This document shows positions 32,901 to 47,900 of a stretch of 64,000 bases of DNA, piece by piece. A program made the position numbers and the translations under genes. The first letter of the stretch is position 1. Each line of letters begins with the position of its first letter. The notes beneath the pieces are model-generated. The model was not told the origin of the DNA and ran no database searches. It saw only the letters and a list, made by a program, of their open reading frames with translations. Origin of the DNA: Hemicentrotus pulcherrimus (Eukaryota; Echinodermata; Echinoidea; Camarodonta; Strongylocentrotidae); assembly GCA_003118195.1 (NCBI GenBank), contig BEXV01000778.1, forward strand, positions 18,008 to 82,007, written 5' to 3'.

Positions 32901-35900
32901 AAAATATGATTCCAAAAGTGATTTTGATACAAATTTTTCCTGAACAGCAAAGGCTTCGTAGGAATCAAAAGATTCCTATCTTTGCATGACCAGAGTCTAA
33001 AATGTTCACCAGAGTTTTGAATGTAATAAATAGAGGAGAGGGCAAGCAGGAAATATTTAACTTATTTCCATTGATTCTCATCAGAATCAAGTAAAACGTT
33101 GCATGCAAGCATATACACCATACCACTTTATAATAGTAATATGCCATACACAATTATGTCCCTATGTGCTGTGGTGGAGAGGAGGAAAGAAAAATAATAG
33201 AGAAGATTGAGAGATACGCTCATCATACTCTCTTTTCTTTCTTTTTAATTTTGTTTATATTGATCTCATCATCACTTTCTTGAGTCACAAGTTCTTGCAC
33301 ACAGTCTAGTGAGAGGATTTCCACCTTGTTATATTTTGAAGTAGATAAAAAAACGTTTCCATATTTAAAAAAAAAAATCCAAAAGATTATTTTTATTACC
33401 ACAAAATCCACTGACGGTGCTATCGATGTAACCAGATGGACAGTTATCCCAGATATCTCCCTTGATGGAGCTCGGGTCACCGTGTAAGACCTGGTCATAA
33501 ACCTCAAGGGTCAATGAATCATTCCTGAGAAGTGAGCTCATGTTATAGTAGAATATGTCCAGAAGTTCCATGGTCTCGAATTCTGTGATATTATCTGAAA
33601 GGAAATAATGGGCTCCAGTTAGGATTTAAGATGTAAAGGCCGCGGGTAAATTCTGTGATTTTTTTTTTTGTAAGGTGAGGAAAACGATTGGCCAATATAA
33701 TACAGAAAAGCACTTGATGATATATACAATGCCTTAAACATGCAAGAAGCATATCATTTGATTCAGTTCATATGATATCAACTGTATCATCTGAATGATT
33801 ATGGGTATGGTTAGGGACGCACTTTGGATTTTAGGTTAAGTTTATTGTTATGGTTATATAACTATATTATTTTGGTAAACAATTTAAATCAGGAACTCGA
33901 TCAGTTTAGGAAATCGACAACAGAGTAATTATTACCAGCTTATATGGTATGTCATAGCATGTCATCACTCTGCGATGTGACTGGAAAGGTAGGAGTGTCG
34001 TGGTCGAGTGGTTAAAGGGGGTCGAGTGGTTTAAGGCGCTCGATTGGAGATGCGAAGGTCAAGGGTTCGAATCCTGACACGGCACTAATATCGTTTGGCA
34101 AGATATTAACCTGCATTTGCTACTCTCCACCCAGGTGTTAAATGGGTACCAAGTAGGATGCGACCATCCTTGTTGATCAAACAGTTTTTGAGCGTCAAGT
34201 AATGCCTGGTTGGAATGCTCCCCAGGGAGTGGAGATTGTGCGCACAATGTGTGCGGGCAAGTATTGAATCCAATGACCAGGGTTATAGTATACCGGTATC
34301 TGTAAAGTGCTTAGAGACATCAAAGATGTATTAAGCGCTACATAAAAGAGGAATTATTGTTATTATTATTATTAATAGCACTCACCTGCTCCTACAGGGT
34401 GGTGTTCAACGCTCTCATTGTGAGAGACAGTGATGCTTATTTCAACCTCCCCTACCGACCGTACTGACCGGCGCTTATTGGTCTGGAGTTGGCAGTTCTT
34501 AACCTGTTCACAATGGAGGTACATGTATTAGACTAAGGCAATATAGAAATATGAAATGTTCATGAGCGTAAGAATGGAACCAGTACATTAATGACATAGG
34601 GACATCTGGCTAAAGCAGTTGCCACCATTTTCATCACCAATTGGTTGGGAAAGAGGAAGGAGAAGCGTTTTTTTTTTTAGTTCATTTTATTTCGTGGTAT
34701 ATTTATTTGAAATCTGTCTCACAGCAAAAAGATAAATCGAACAAACTTTGAATAAATATGCATTAACTGGCATAAATTGTGCACACAGTGTGTGTGGGCA
34801 AGCACTGATTCCTTTGACAGGGGTAATAGTATATTTGTAAAGCGCTAAGAGACATTTTATTAAGCGCTATAAAAAAATTAAATATTATAATATTAATATT
34901 ATAAATTAACATTTATCATAATCAATTCTAAAGAAAACAAAAATCTAAATTCTGTGGAGAAGTTCTGTGTATCTCACTTAGTGCTACAAGAAAAAACAAA
35001 CAGAATAAAAATAGATCAATAAATGAAGAAAGAGATGTACAGGTGTATTTAATGAAACTTATAAAAATCATAAATTATGATTAATGTTTCAGCAAAATTT
35101 TCATTTTTCTGTGTAGGATTTTTGTGTTTTTCACTTAGCCCCATCAGAAAAAATAAACAAAATTAAAAACCTTTCAATGAAAAAGGAGAAAAAGAATTTG
35201 TTTGTATTTTGAATACATTTTCATAAATCAGCAAAATTATTGAATTCAACAATTCTGTGTAAAATTTCCTAATTCTCAGCTAACCCCATCATATATAGCA
35301 AACAGATTTAAAATCGAATGAGAAATGACAAAGAAGAAGCATTTTGAAATTGTGGATGGATGAGGGATGACGGACCCCTTGCTGCGGCACACACTTCTCA
35401 GTCTATTTGGGCCAGATGAGCTACAAAAACACAAAATAGTGGTTTTAAACAGAGCCAGCTGTCACTATCATCACATGGAAAAATGAAAATGAAAATAATT
35501 GAAAATCAAAGATTCTACAGAACACACCATAGCCAGTATTCATCTACACACTCTTTTATCATGAGAAAGTAATGAAAGACAAATATGACCCATTTCGCGT
35601 TCACCGTCTTCAGCTAAGCGCACACACCCATGAATTCTTTACCTGGATTTGAAGAACTTTGCATGATTTTTCTCTCAGGCAGTCGATGTCGTCAGAATGT
35701 GTATTCAATGAACTGTAAGCAGCTTGTCTTAGACTCTCCTTATCACCAGCTGAAACACACACAGCACCAGGAAAACCAATGTCTAATTTTCCCGTCATCC
35801 CAAGGCTCATGGTGATTTCTGAAATTTAAGGATACTTGATCAAATGATATACAATTTCTCTTCCTTTTCAAACTTTTTCAAGGCATCGGTGACAGTAATC

Positions 35901-38900
35901 ATACATGTCTACAATGATTTATATTCTTAAGCAATGTAGATTATACATGATGTGGTAATATCATCTGATAAGATAGATCGCATAGGCAACAATGCATATA
36001 TTAATCTTAATTTGATAAATCAAACTGTTTTTACTTTACCCAGAGTCTATCTATATATCCTCAGGTCATGAAAGTGTAGTGAAGGGCTAATTCTTATTAT
36101 CACAATCTTGTTCTCAAACAGACATTTTTGCTAAAATGAGGGGTTTATCAATCAACCATGAAAATGGCAGGTATTTCAATAAAAAAGATTGGCTACTAGG
36201 AAGAGGAAAAACAAGAGTTGGATATCCTTTCAAATTTTGGTATATATGGAAGAATTTCTTATTTGAAACCTGTTTTGTATGTGAATGGCCTCAAGACAAG
36301 AATTAATCTGATTTTTACCTGTACATGAAGGAAATATGGCCCTCCTATTTTTTGATGTTTGGTGATTCCATCGGTAGTTGGTATCCTTCCCACAGAAGTA
36401 GCTTTCCATGGCCCTCTCAGCAAAGCCGTAACCACGGCGGCAGCTGATGGTGCAGTTAGTCATCTCTGGATGCTCCTCGCAGTGGAGGTAGCCCCTGAGT
36501 GGTCTTCTAAGTCTGAGACAGCCTACAAAATGAAATATATCAATAATCTTATCCCATGCAGTTTGGCATTATAGTTTAATCCACAATGCAATGAATTACA
36601 AGGCAATATGGCTTATAGTAACAAGAAGAGGAAATTCAGCAAGACAAAAATTTGTATCCATTTCCTTGGCAGAATAGTCATGTACATAATAAAAATTGAA
36701 AAAAAAACAAAAAAAACAATTTGTTATTTTTATTCAACAGGTTCATTTGATAGGCCTGTAAAAATTTCTTTTAAGAATCTAAGAGTGAAAAATGTTGGGC
36801 CAAGCTGAGGAGGCAAAACTGATTCATTTAAATTAAATTTTGGAATCTCTAAACTCCAATGGGAGGGAAATGGAAGGGGAAGTCCATAACGTTAATAAAG
36901 GTCAATTGTACAAAATTGCAAAATCCACCGAGACTAATAATGGATACGTGCTCACAAAAGTTATGTTATCATTATTCATGCATGCACCTGTGAAACATTC
37001 TATTGAACACAGGTGGAAGTAATCCTTTCAAGAGGGCAAACAAAGAATCACCTCCATGACTTGAGCTGTGATTATTCCAAAGGCTCAAAGTGGAATTTAT
37101 CTATGTTTGAAAGATCTGTGGATATTTGGGGTCATCTGAGCTATGTGCTAACTACGAACTGGTCTATTACTTAAAGGTAAAGACCAGTATTGGAAACGCC
37201 CCAATTTCAAAAAATGAAATGAAAGCTCTCATTACCAATCATGTGAAAGAATATGTTTTGACTAATACATGATGATACAAAAATTGCCGGGAAACCGCCT
37301 ACTAATTCATATATTTGGTAAATTTGTTTCTCTCATGGTCTGTGAGAGATATAGGGTAGTCCCATATACATCTTTCTGTGTATAGTGCTTGTAACTTTAC
37401 GAAGAATGGGCCAAATTTCTTATCATTTTGATGATTCCAGAACCTTACAGATGCTAGATGCTAGATGATCAACCTTTTCTGATAGATTCCACAACGTTTC
37501 TTTCACAATGCAATCGCATGACCATTACTGGTCTTTACCTTTAAATTCCAGTTCAATTTTTGTTTTACCTGGGCATTCAAACTCATTGCATGTTCCATCC
37601 TGTTCAGCCTTCCCTGTACAGTTTAGACCTCCTCCCTGTGGGGCTGGGTTGGTACAGTACCTAGTCCTGGACCGGGTACCACCTCCACAGGTGGAACTGC
37701 ACTCTGTCCACAAGGACCAGTAGGACCAGGCTCCATCAACTACAATGATGAGGGCAAGGATAATGACAATGACAATGTGAATGACCATAATAATGTAAAT
37801 GACAGTGACATGAACAAATGTAACATAATATAACACAACTACAACTGTGACAATGATAATGAAGGTGTTTAATCACTATGAACTTAAGAAAAACACTGAC
37901 ACTGGTGATGATACTGTCACAATGATAATGCTATAAAAGCGATATACAAGTTGGACAAAAATAAATCATTGAAATAGTACAGAGTTATATCTTAAATTAC
38001 TGTTTCAAGGAATGATCCATTTGCAATAGCATCTGTTTATCAAAAATCACAAGAAAATAGCTGGTCAACATCCAACTTTCCAGATGTAGCAATCCTTATA
38101 ATGTTTTTACATTTTTGAAACAATTACCTTTTCTAGTTTCGCAGAACTGCCCAGAGAATCCTTCCCTGCACAGACACTCTGGAGATCCCTCTACTGTTTG
38201 ACATGAGGCCGCGTTCTTACATAGTCCATCGCTGCACAAGTCTTGTGTGTCTGTACACAGTTCTCCCTTATAGCCACTTTCACACTCACAATGAAAACCA
38301 TCCAGTTTGTTTTCACAAGATCCATGTGTACATGGGCTCGACAAGCACTCGTCAACAGCTAAAATAAAGGGAATTCAGATTAAAAAGAAATTAAAAAACA
38401 GTGCTTACACTTCATATATGTTGTAGATGGTAGCCATTTAAAAGCGATAAATATGAGACGTCCCATTTTTAAAGCTATAATATATGGAGTAAAGTTTTAG
38501 CCCCATTGCATACCTCATTAAAAAGAAAAAAAAGTAAGTGGAAAGTAGGAGTAAAAAGTTTTTTGTAAGTATGAATTCATTCTAAAGACTCTGCTTTTTA
38601 TTAACATTCTAACGTATATGTAATAGATTTGACATCTAAAATGATCAGCATATGAGTACAACAGTAATCAGAATGAACAAGCCAGTTGATTAGAATTAGA
38701 CAAATAAAGGTACTAGTGATGGTTTCTGGAATCTAAAACATACTTCTGTTGATGCTGCTGTCACTTCATCAATAGACATAGGTACTGAATATTACAAACA
38801 CATCTGGCTTTGAATAGGTCATTTTATAATTGCAGAGGTTGATATTACATTGAACTTTAAACTTCAAAGATGTATGGTTTTTGGTGGTGTCATGGTATAG

Positions 38901-41900
38901 TGATTCATTTACTTGACTCTTAATCCAGGGGTTGAGGGTTCAAATACCAGTCCGGCACTAACATCCTTCGGCAAGACATTAATCAATTTCTGCAAAAATA
39001 TACTCAGGTGTAAATGGGGAACTAATGCAATAGGGTTTATACTTATTTTGCTGCTCAAGTATGGCAGGGGTGGTACAGCTGGAGTACCAGGAGTACCAGG
39101 GCCCTGTTTCGTAAAACTTTTTATCAAAAACAACAACCAAATATGCTCAAAGCCAATCAAAACCAAGGATTTTAGTACTGGTAGCTATAACTTTTATCAT
39201 AACTTGATATTGAAACAAGTTTTATGAAACAGGATCCAGAAATGTCACTTAAAAACAACATTATTCTTAATCTGCCAACTGCATCCTAAAGAGTCACCTT
39301 GTTAGCATACTCTTTCTACAAAAAACTTACTAACTCACCGTCACACATGGATGGGGATTCTATCTGAGTGGATGTAATGTTTTCTGATGACACCACGTCT
39401 GTCCATGAAACAATGTCACCAAAGAGGGCGGGCTGGCAAGTCGATGATATTTCCTCTAATGTTTCCTCCGCCAGACGAGAAGCCCAAACATTGATACCAC
39501 TCATGATGACATAATCTAGAGTTTAACACAAACAGTCCATAATTGCATAATATAAAATAAATCTGTATATTGATAGAATAAATGAATATGTCAAACATAA
39601 AAAAACATGAAAATGCAATATATTTAGATCTTTCTTCATGAGTGCTTACCTTTCTGTTCCATGTTACCTGAGCCCACCACAATATATCCTGGTCCAACAA
39701 CCCGAGAGGATGTCAAGGTACTATTCCTGTATACAGTGTGACCTTGATCAACAGACAGGATCCAGATGATTTCAGGTTCAAATGTCCATTGAAGACTTAC
39801 ATGATGCCATGCATTGTCACACAGTGAGGATCCTACATTGTATGACGTACTAAATTAAAAAGAAAAAAGTAGGTATTTGTTTTTAATCATTGATTTCATT
39901 GATGAAAATCGACTCAGAAAGGCCCAAATAATGAGGCCAGCAAATATTTGCAAGTGCTGTTACCTCTATTACCAACCAGTCCTATGAAGGGATCCATGCA
40001 TTTGACACACTGACAAATGTAAGCATACCTTTTACTCAAGAGTTTGAGGCTCCAGGGATTGGAAAGCAAGTACCCCTCATCTCTAACAAGGCTTGTTCAA
40101 AATGCAAAGTCTTTTTCATTTTCAATTTACCTCAAAATGGAACCCTTCTCCAGTGTCAATATAGACTGAGATTTCATTTAAAGCATTTCTCAATTTTAAC
40201 AAAGTAGGAAAAAGATAAGGAACAAAATCAAATGGAACCAAAAAAAGAGTGAGTTTACCTTTTACTTAAGAGCTTGAGGCTGCAGGGATTGGAGAGTGAG
40301 TACTCCTCATCTCCAACAATGTATGCCAAGATGTGAAAATCTTGCGGTGCGCGTAAGATGCGTATCCAGGCCGAGATAGTCATGTGACTGACATCACCTG
40401 ACTGAACATCAGCAAAATGTACTACTTCAGATTCAGGGTTGAAGACGATATCAAAATCTGAAGGAAGAGCTGTGAAATAATTCAAACAAATAATTGTTAT
40501 AATATAAAGGCTTGTGGAAAATGCCTTAATCATATATCATCTCCTAAGCGAAGTTATTTCACTTTACATAGATGTACATATAAAAATAATATCCACCTAT
40601 AGGTCACAAAAATGAAGGTATCAATACTATAATAAGACACTTTATACTTTATACTCCATACTAGCAGCAGATCGAATCAAAATCTAAAAACCATGTATAC
40701 CGAACTCTGATCTGTTCATCCATTTCACAGAATTACCAGATGAAACCCCTTCCCGATGAATAGAATTTAGTTGTCAGCATGTGCAATGAAAACAAAATTC
40801 TATCCTGAAGTAAGATTTAAAGCTCATTTCAGTAGAGGTAAATCATTGAGGCAGAACATGAGAAGCCAAAACAAAGCAATAACTGAACTTAATATTGATA
40901 TACATGTAAGTAGGCCTACAATGTATATCATATTTTCATCTTAATTTACCAAATTATAGTGATACATCTAAATTGTTCTATATGTAAATTTTTTCATACC
41001 AAATGAGATTCGACTGATGGTGAGCAAACCATTTAACCATGTAAAATGTACACTGGACAAATAATCGTTATGAAATACAAATGGTATGAAATATCTACCT
41101 GTTTCACAGAGTAATCCTGTGTAACCAGGGGCACAGTCACAGACAAATTGGGTGAACCCTTCCACGCAAGTCGCTCCATTAAGGCAAGGGCTGCTCTCAC
41201 ACTCCATGCTGGCCTCATCACAATACAGTCCTCTGCAATAGTCAATCAAACATTCGAAAAAGAAATGTGAACATTTCCATAAAGCAAAGAATATATCCAC
41301 ATACAGCATCAATTCGGACAAGGGGGTGCTTTCATAATCAATACCACTGTATTTCAATTAAATGCAATTGAGATGATAATGTAGACACCTCTATAGAAAT
41401 CTCTCTTTCTATACTGCATCCCAGTTTGTAATTTAAAAAATAATAACAGTCGACAAAACATGATTGTGTGTATTTAAAGATATCATAGTTTGTTGAACTT
41501 TTAATTTGTTTATAATAATAATAACAATGTCTATAAAGCGCAACATATCCATCTCTAGAGATGCTCAAGGTGCATGTAAGACATGTTTAATATTCACTTT
41601 GAAGTACATGAAATTCTTGAATATTTACAGACACCATTTTAATTTTACTTATATATTCTCTGGTTAATTCAGTCATGAAAAGCATGAGATATAACATGTT
41701 TGTTACCTGAAGCCAGCAGCACACTGACAGATGTAGCCACCTATGGTATCTTCACATGAACCACGATTCAAACAGGGATTTGACCCACATTCATCTATGT
41801 CAGTATCACATAATTTCCCAGTGTATCCTGCAGGATAAGGGGAAGTCAAGTTAATGAATATAGTATTAATAAAAACAAAATAATTAAAGATAAGAAACAT

Positions 41901-44900
41901 TAATTAATGCACACATATCACAGGGTGCATGATGTATTTTACAGTGCTAAAATTTATTTTCTTGTTCTTTAAATTGATTTGAGATTTCAACGACTGTATT
42001 CAAAGGAGGAAATAGCATTGTATAAACATTAACATCTAAATTTTTCATGTAATTGAGGGAAATTGTCTCCTGGATAACTTCTAATTTACAAAAACATTCT
42101 TGCTACATCTGATGTCTGTTTTCATTAAAATCAATGCCTAGTACTAACTTTAAACACACGGCTGGTAATAATGCATTATTCTCTTACCATTAGAGCACAG
42201 GCATGCGAAGCCAGACACCTGATCAATGCACGAACCATTGTTAAAACAGGGCTTGGATGAACAATCATCAATATTCATCTCACAATATGTTCCGTTGTAT
42301 CCTGGTGGGCACTGGCAGATATAGCCACTGACCTGCCGTACAGAAAGAACAAAAAATACAATATCTCTGTCAAACAAACACACAATTAAAGAATACGTGA
42401 CCTGTACAAGTATTATAATCATTGTCTGTAAACTATTTTACCACTAGTGCTAACAGGAACAATCACCTGTTCACCATGAGTGACAATTGGCACAAACAAT
42501 AGGCAACACTTCAAAAGTTTTGTAATATAGCATCACCTAATTCCTACCCTAACTGCTTACAAGAGAAGCCTTATATCACCTGTAAAAAATGGTTTGGTTT
42601 GGTTTGGTGTTTGTTTAACCCGACTGCAAAGCAAGCAGGTGTATGCATGTAACAGTAAGCAACCACAGCACCGACGGCTTTAAGTCTTCCCTGAGGGACT
42701 TGGTAATGAGGATTAATGCCTTACCAAAAGGCACTAGCGCATCAAGTTGGTTTTTAACCCGGAACCTCCCAGTTACAAGACCCCTGCTCCACCACTGAAC
42801 CATCGCACCTCCTTATATAATAAACTTAACATGAAATGTTAAGATAGTCTAGATGCCTTTGGTGAAAAATACACCTTGTTAATTACAACATGGCAAAAGG
42901 AAATTAACACGAGTGGTACATAAAGGGTTAAATCTTATGGATCTGACATGTGCTTTACATTTCAATCATACCTGGTCTAAACAAGTAGCACCATTCTCAC
43001 AGGCATTGTTGACACAGTCATCCACATCCCTCTCACAGTCTTTCCCTGTGAAACCTTCCAGACAGGCACATCGGAATCCCAAATCACCATCCTCCATGCA
43101 TGAGCCTCCATTTGTACAGGGATGGGAAGAGCACGCAAGGATCACCCGGAGCTGGCATTGGATTCCAGTGTAACCGGGAGGACATCGGCAGTGGTAGCCT
43201 GCAACTTCATCAATACAGGTAGCATTGTTTTCACACTCGCTGTTCAAACAGTCGTCTTCATCGACCTGTTGATAAGGAATGAAATACGGGTATCAAGACC
43301 AAATCCAAGCAAAATAGGACATGAACCCTACCATTTGATATAAGTCTGATAATTTCAAACTCCTTGGCAATCAAAATGTAAACATCAAAATTGTCCCTAA
43401 TCTGCACAAAGAAATCCTCACACTACTGAATATCAGAATCTGCATGACTTTCAAATCAAATGCAATGTGCCTAGACAGACTCTCCTTTCCATGTCATTTC
43501 CTACAGAATAGATAAATCAAAATATCATTACAAATCCGCTGAACCTTACCTCACAGTTTGTTCCATTGAAGCCTACAGGACATTGACATGTGTAACCCCT
43601 TGGTCTATCGACGCAAGTCCCGTTGTTCAGACACGGAGCACTGACACACTCATCTTGGTCGGTCTCACAGTGGATCCCACTGAAGCCCTTGTAACAGAGG
43701 CATGTGTAACCATCGATATGATCAAGGCAAGATCCTTGAATGCAGGGGAAGCTAGAGCACTCATCAATGTTGACTTCACATGTGTTACCAGTGAAACCTG
43801 ATAGGCAAGTGCAACTTTTGGAGAGAGAGAGGATATTAAAACATAATTACACATTTGTAAAGCTGAAGAAGAGAGTCATGACACCCAATACCTAATACAT
43901 CCTTTATATGTGTACATATGCACATGGTCAAGAAGTAAATGAAAATAGTTACTAGGGGAAGATAAATTATTTGGAGAGTATAATATGCAAGTTAATGTAC
44001 ATGCCTTTTCATCGCTTCATCGTATCAATATGATTTTGCTCCTTCAGAATTAATCCAATATGATTTCCTGAATTCTTTAACAAAAATTGTATATATAAAT
44101 CCAGCAAAAAGCGTTCATTATTAAAATACTAAAATGTTAATGCACGTCCATTAGGGTACATCAGTTATCTCAACACACAACCCAACAACATACATGAGGT
44201 AAATGGGAGCCTGGCAGGAATTAATTCCATGAAGTGCTAGAGCGCCAAAATGGCAGCTGTGCTAAAGCTTGGCCGGTATNTCCTTCAGAATTAATCCAAC
44301 ATGATTTCCTGAATTCTTTTTAAAAAATTGTATATATAAATCCAGCAAAAAGCGTTCATTATTAAAATACTAAAATGTTAATGCACGTCCATTAGGGTAC
44401 ATCAGTTATCTCAACACACAACCCAACAACATACATGAGGTAAATGGGAGCCTGGCAGGAATTAATTCCATGAAGTGCTAGAGCGCCAAAATGGCAGCTG
44501 TGCTAAAGCTTGGCCGGTATTAATCGTGGAGTGCCAGGAGTGCCAAGACATACATCAGCACCCTACAAGAACCCACTATCATTATTATTATTACCACCTT
44601 TGTCAATAACAGAATAACTGAATTCTTGTGCACACATGGAAACAAAAAGGGAATGTTTTTAATGGAAAATAGTTACATTGTACAGATGCTATTCTTGATT
44701 CTTGGATAACTAGAAAAGAACCTTCTGACCTACATTTGTATCAATGCATTAACATACTCACGTGAAACCAGTTTGAAGACTGGTGCATACACCATCGCTT
44801 AAACAGGGTTCGCTCTGGCAGAAATCAACTGGGATGTTGCAAACAGCACCTTGGTATCCATGGAAACAGTCACATGACCAGGAGTTAATCCCATCCTCGC

Positions 44901-47900
44901 ATGTCCCGTTGATGCAGGGACTGGAAAAATTGAATAAGGTACACTATCAAGATTGTATAGATATATTTCAAGAAAATTAGGCAGCAAGAGGAGTACATGC
45001 ATAGAATTAAATCTATGTATGCATGTAGCTCTATAAGTAACATTATTTTATACATTCTTTGTAGTAGGGGATTCCTAACGAAGCCAAATGTGGTTTTGTT
45101 AGGTAATAACAAGGCAAAAACTCTGAAACAAATATCAGCTCAATATAATACTTCTCGTTAGAACGTGTAATATAATAACAATAAGAACTTGAAAAAATAA
45201 CCTCACCACTCAAACTGAATAATTTCCTTTTTTGGTCAAGACTTCCCAAACAAATTTGTAATAAATTTTTAGAAATAGAAACTTTACCTTGACGAACAAT
45301 CATCTATGTTTTCTTCACAAGTGGGTCCAGAGAATCCAAGTGCACATACACATGAGAAGTTTCCTATCAAATCCAGGCAGGTTGATCCATGAAAACAGGG
45401 CTCACTTACACACTCATCAATGTCTATTTCACATTGCGACCCTGGTTACACAAATGAAAGTGATGAACACAGGTATTACATTGAGAGAAATCAATGAAAT
45501 GTAAACTACTCTTCACCTCTACACTAGATGGATGCTACAGTGACAATGGCCTTTAATACAGTGTTATACACATATACATAAGCTGCACGAAACGAAAAGA
45601 ACAAGCACTTTGAATCTAACATTTATCTATTTCAAAGTTCAAAGTCTGCAAATAATTAAGAATCTCAGAAATTATGGGTTAATTTTCTCAGCAATAGTTG
45701 CATGATAGATCCCTTTTGCAGTGGCAGCAAAATTGCTGCTCTTACAATCATATTACTGACTACTATTTCTAAACTCCATAAATAATAACTTCTAAGCAAA
45801 TATCGACCAAGGTAGCTGTACATCTGTGGCACTTTTGTCTCGCATACCTTGGAATCCAGGGACGCATCGGCAGGAGAAGGTTTCTCCCCTGCTGATACAG
45901 GTTCCTCCATTGAAACACAGACCATCTCCATCACAGAAGTCCACCACATCCAGACACTCCGCCCCAGTCCTGCCAGGAGGGCAAAGACATTGGTAACCAC
46001 CCACCAGCTCTAAGCAGGTGGAATTAGGCCCACATGGGTTCCAGGAGCACTGGTCGATATTATCATCGCATGTTGGGCCTGTGATCAAAACAATGGCACT
46101 CATATGTAACCTATTGGAAATAAATTATACATGGTTTGATGTTAACCATTCTTTAAAGCATTTATTTTACTCATAAATCAACTGAATTGGAAACCTACAT
46201 TCTCATTAAGGTATCTGTTAGTACAGAAATTATATTCATTTTATAATGAGTGTTTAAGGACTGCTTTGATACAAAATCTGCCGCCTGGTTATTTTGTAGA
46301 ATTGCTAAAATAGAAAAAGCTTTAATAACAATAGGCATATGCATGCAACTACCTTAAAAGTTTATGACTTTTGTAAAACAAAAAATCTATGCATTTTTGA
46401 AAACACTGTTATTCAAGAAAACAAAACATGTTTTATTTGAACTATGTACAGATGCTACGATGTTATTTCAATTGAATGTGTATGATTGTTTGATTTGTTC
46501 AATAAATTCATTTTACAAAAAAAGAAAAAAAAAGTTCATGACTGATATTGCAAATCCTGTCTTCTTGTAAGACTTGATTAATTACAGGTCATTCAGTTTG
46601 TGTATAGAAATACTTGAAACCAGCATTGATTCACAAACCTGTAAACTCTTCAGTGCAAGTACAGGTAAACCCATCCACATCGTCCAGACAGGTGGCTCCA
46701 TTAGAGCAAGGACTTGATGCACAGTCATCCCGATTGACCTCACAGTCGCGACCTAAGAACCCTGGTTGACATTCACATGTATAGACATGAGAAATGCCCT
46801 CTCCTGTCGCAGCCTGACACGATCCTCCATTGAGACAGGGATCATCATCACATGCGTTTCTCTGTCGCTCGCAGAGCTGTCCTGCATAGCCCGCTTTGCA
46901 GAGGCATTCAAACCTGTCGATGAGATCAAAGCAGGATCCGTTGTTTAGGCAGGGGTCACTGGAGCATAGGTCAATATCCACCTCACACTGTGGACCCTCA
47001 TACCCTGAGGTAATGCAAATAAAAAAATAAAATAAAAATATTACATCTGATCTGATTTGATTTGCATTTGTTCAGACAATACAAAAATATGTCTGATATG
47101 TCCAGATAAGAAAAGGAATTATACAAGTTACAAAACAAAACAATATCAATATATTGCCCAAAGTAATACATAAACAAGTTAATAAACCATGTACAAATTA
47201 TGATGGCACTCAATGTTATGGTGTTGTAAAAACAAGAATGAATTAAGTGATTTAATGTTAAGAAGTTTTTCAAGCATGAAACCTTCGAGGTGTCAATGAA
47301 ATTATTTCATTCCATACCCAAAGAAGCTCATCTTCTTTGTGTGTATTTTATACAGATTTCGGTGGGAACAATAGAGTAGTGTTCTTTATATAAAGGTGAT
47401 GGTATGCTGAGGCAACTTTGACTGTAAAAGGAAACACTCTACTATCGTAATGGCAACCACTTCTACACCTCTATGATAAACACAACCACACTCTAAAGAT
47501 TTCAATATACACCATGCACTGCTCCAAAATCTGGCCTTTGAGCACTGTAAACGAATTTCAAAAAGGTTTACTAACCAGTGCTACAAGAACAAAGGAATCC
47601 ATTGACTTTATCCCGACAAGTGCCTCCATGCAGGCAGGGATGGCTGTGGCACTCGTTGATATCTCTGGAGCAGTTCAACCCAGAGTACCCAGCAGCACAA
47701 TCACACTCATAACCACCACCACCATCCTCCCAATCCAACACTGTGCAGGTAGCAGCATTGAGGCAAGGATTCGGGGAGCATGGGTGAAGCACCATGTCGC
47801 AGTCGTCACCATGGTACCCTGGTAAACACTGGCATTCGTAGCGTGTCGCAGAGCTGATGCAGGTTGCGTTGTTCTGACACGGCAAGGTCTGGCAGAGGTC

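Noticed and set aside
33993..34100. Possible tRNA-Leu/Ser
   Set aside because: Contains a duplicated head and a SINE body and tail; no folded cloverleaf or CCA-side pairing.
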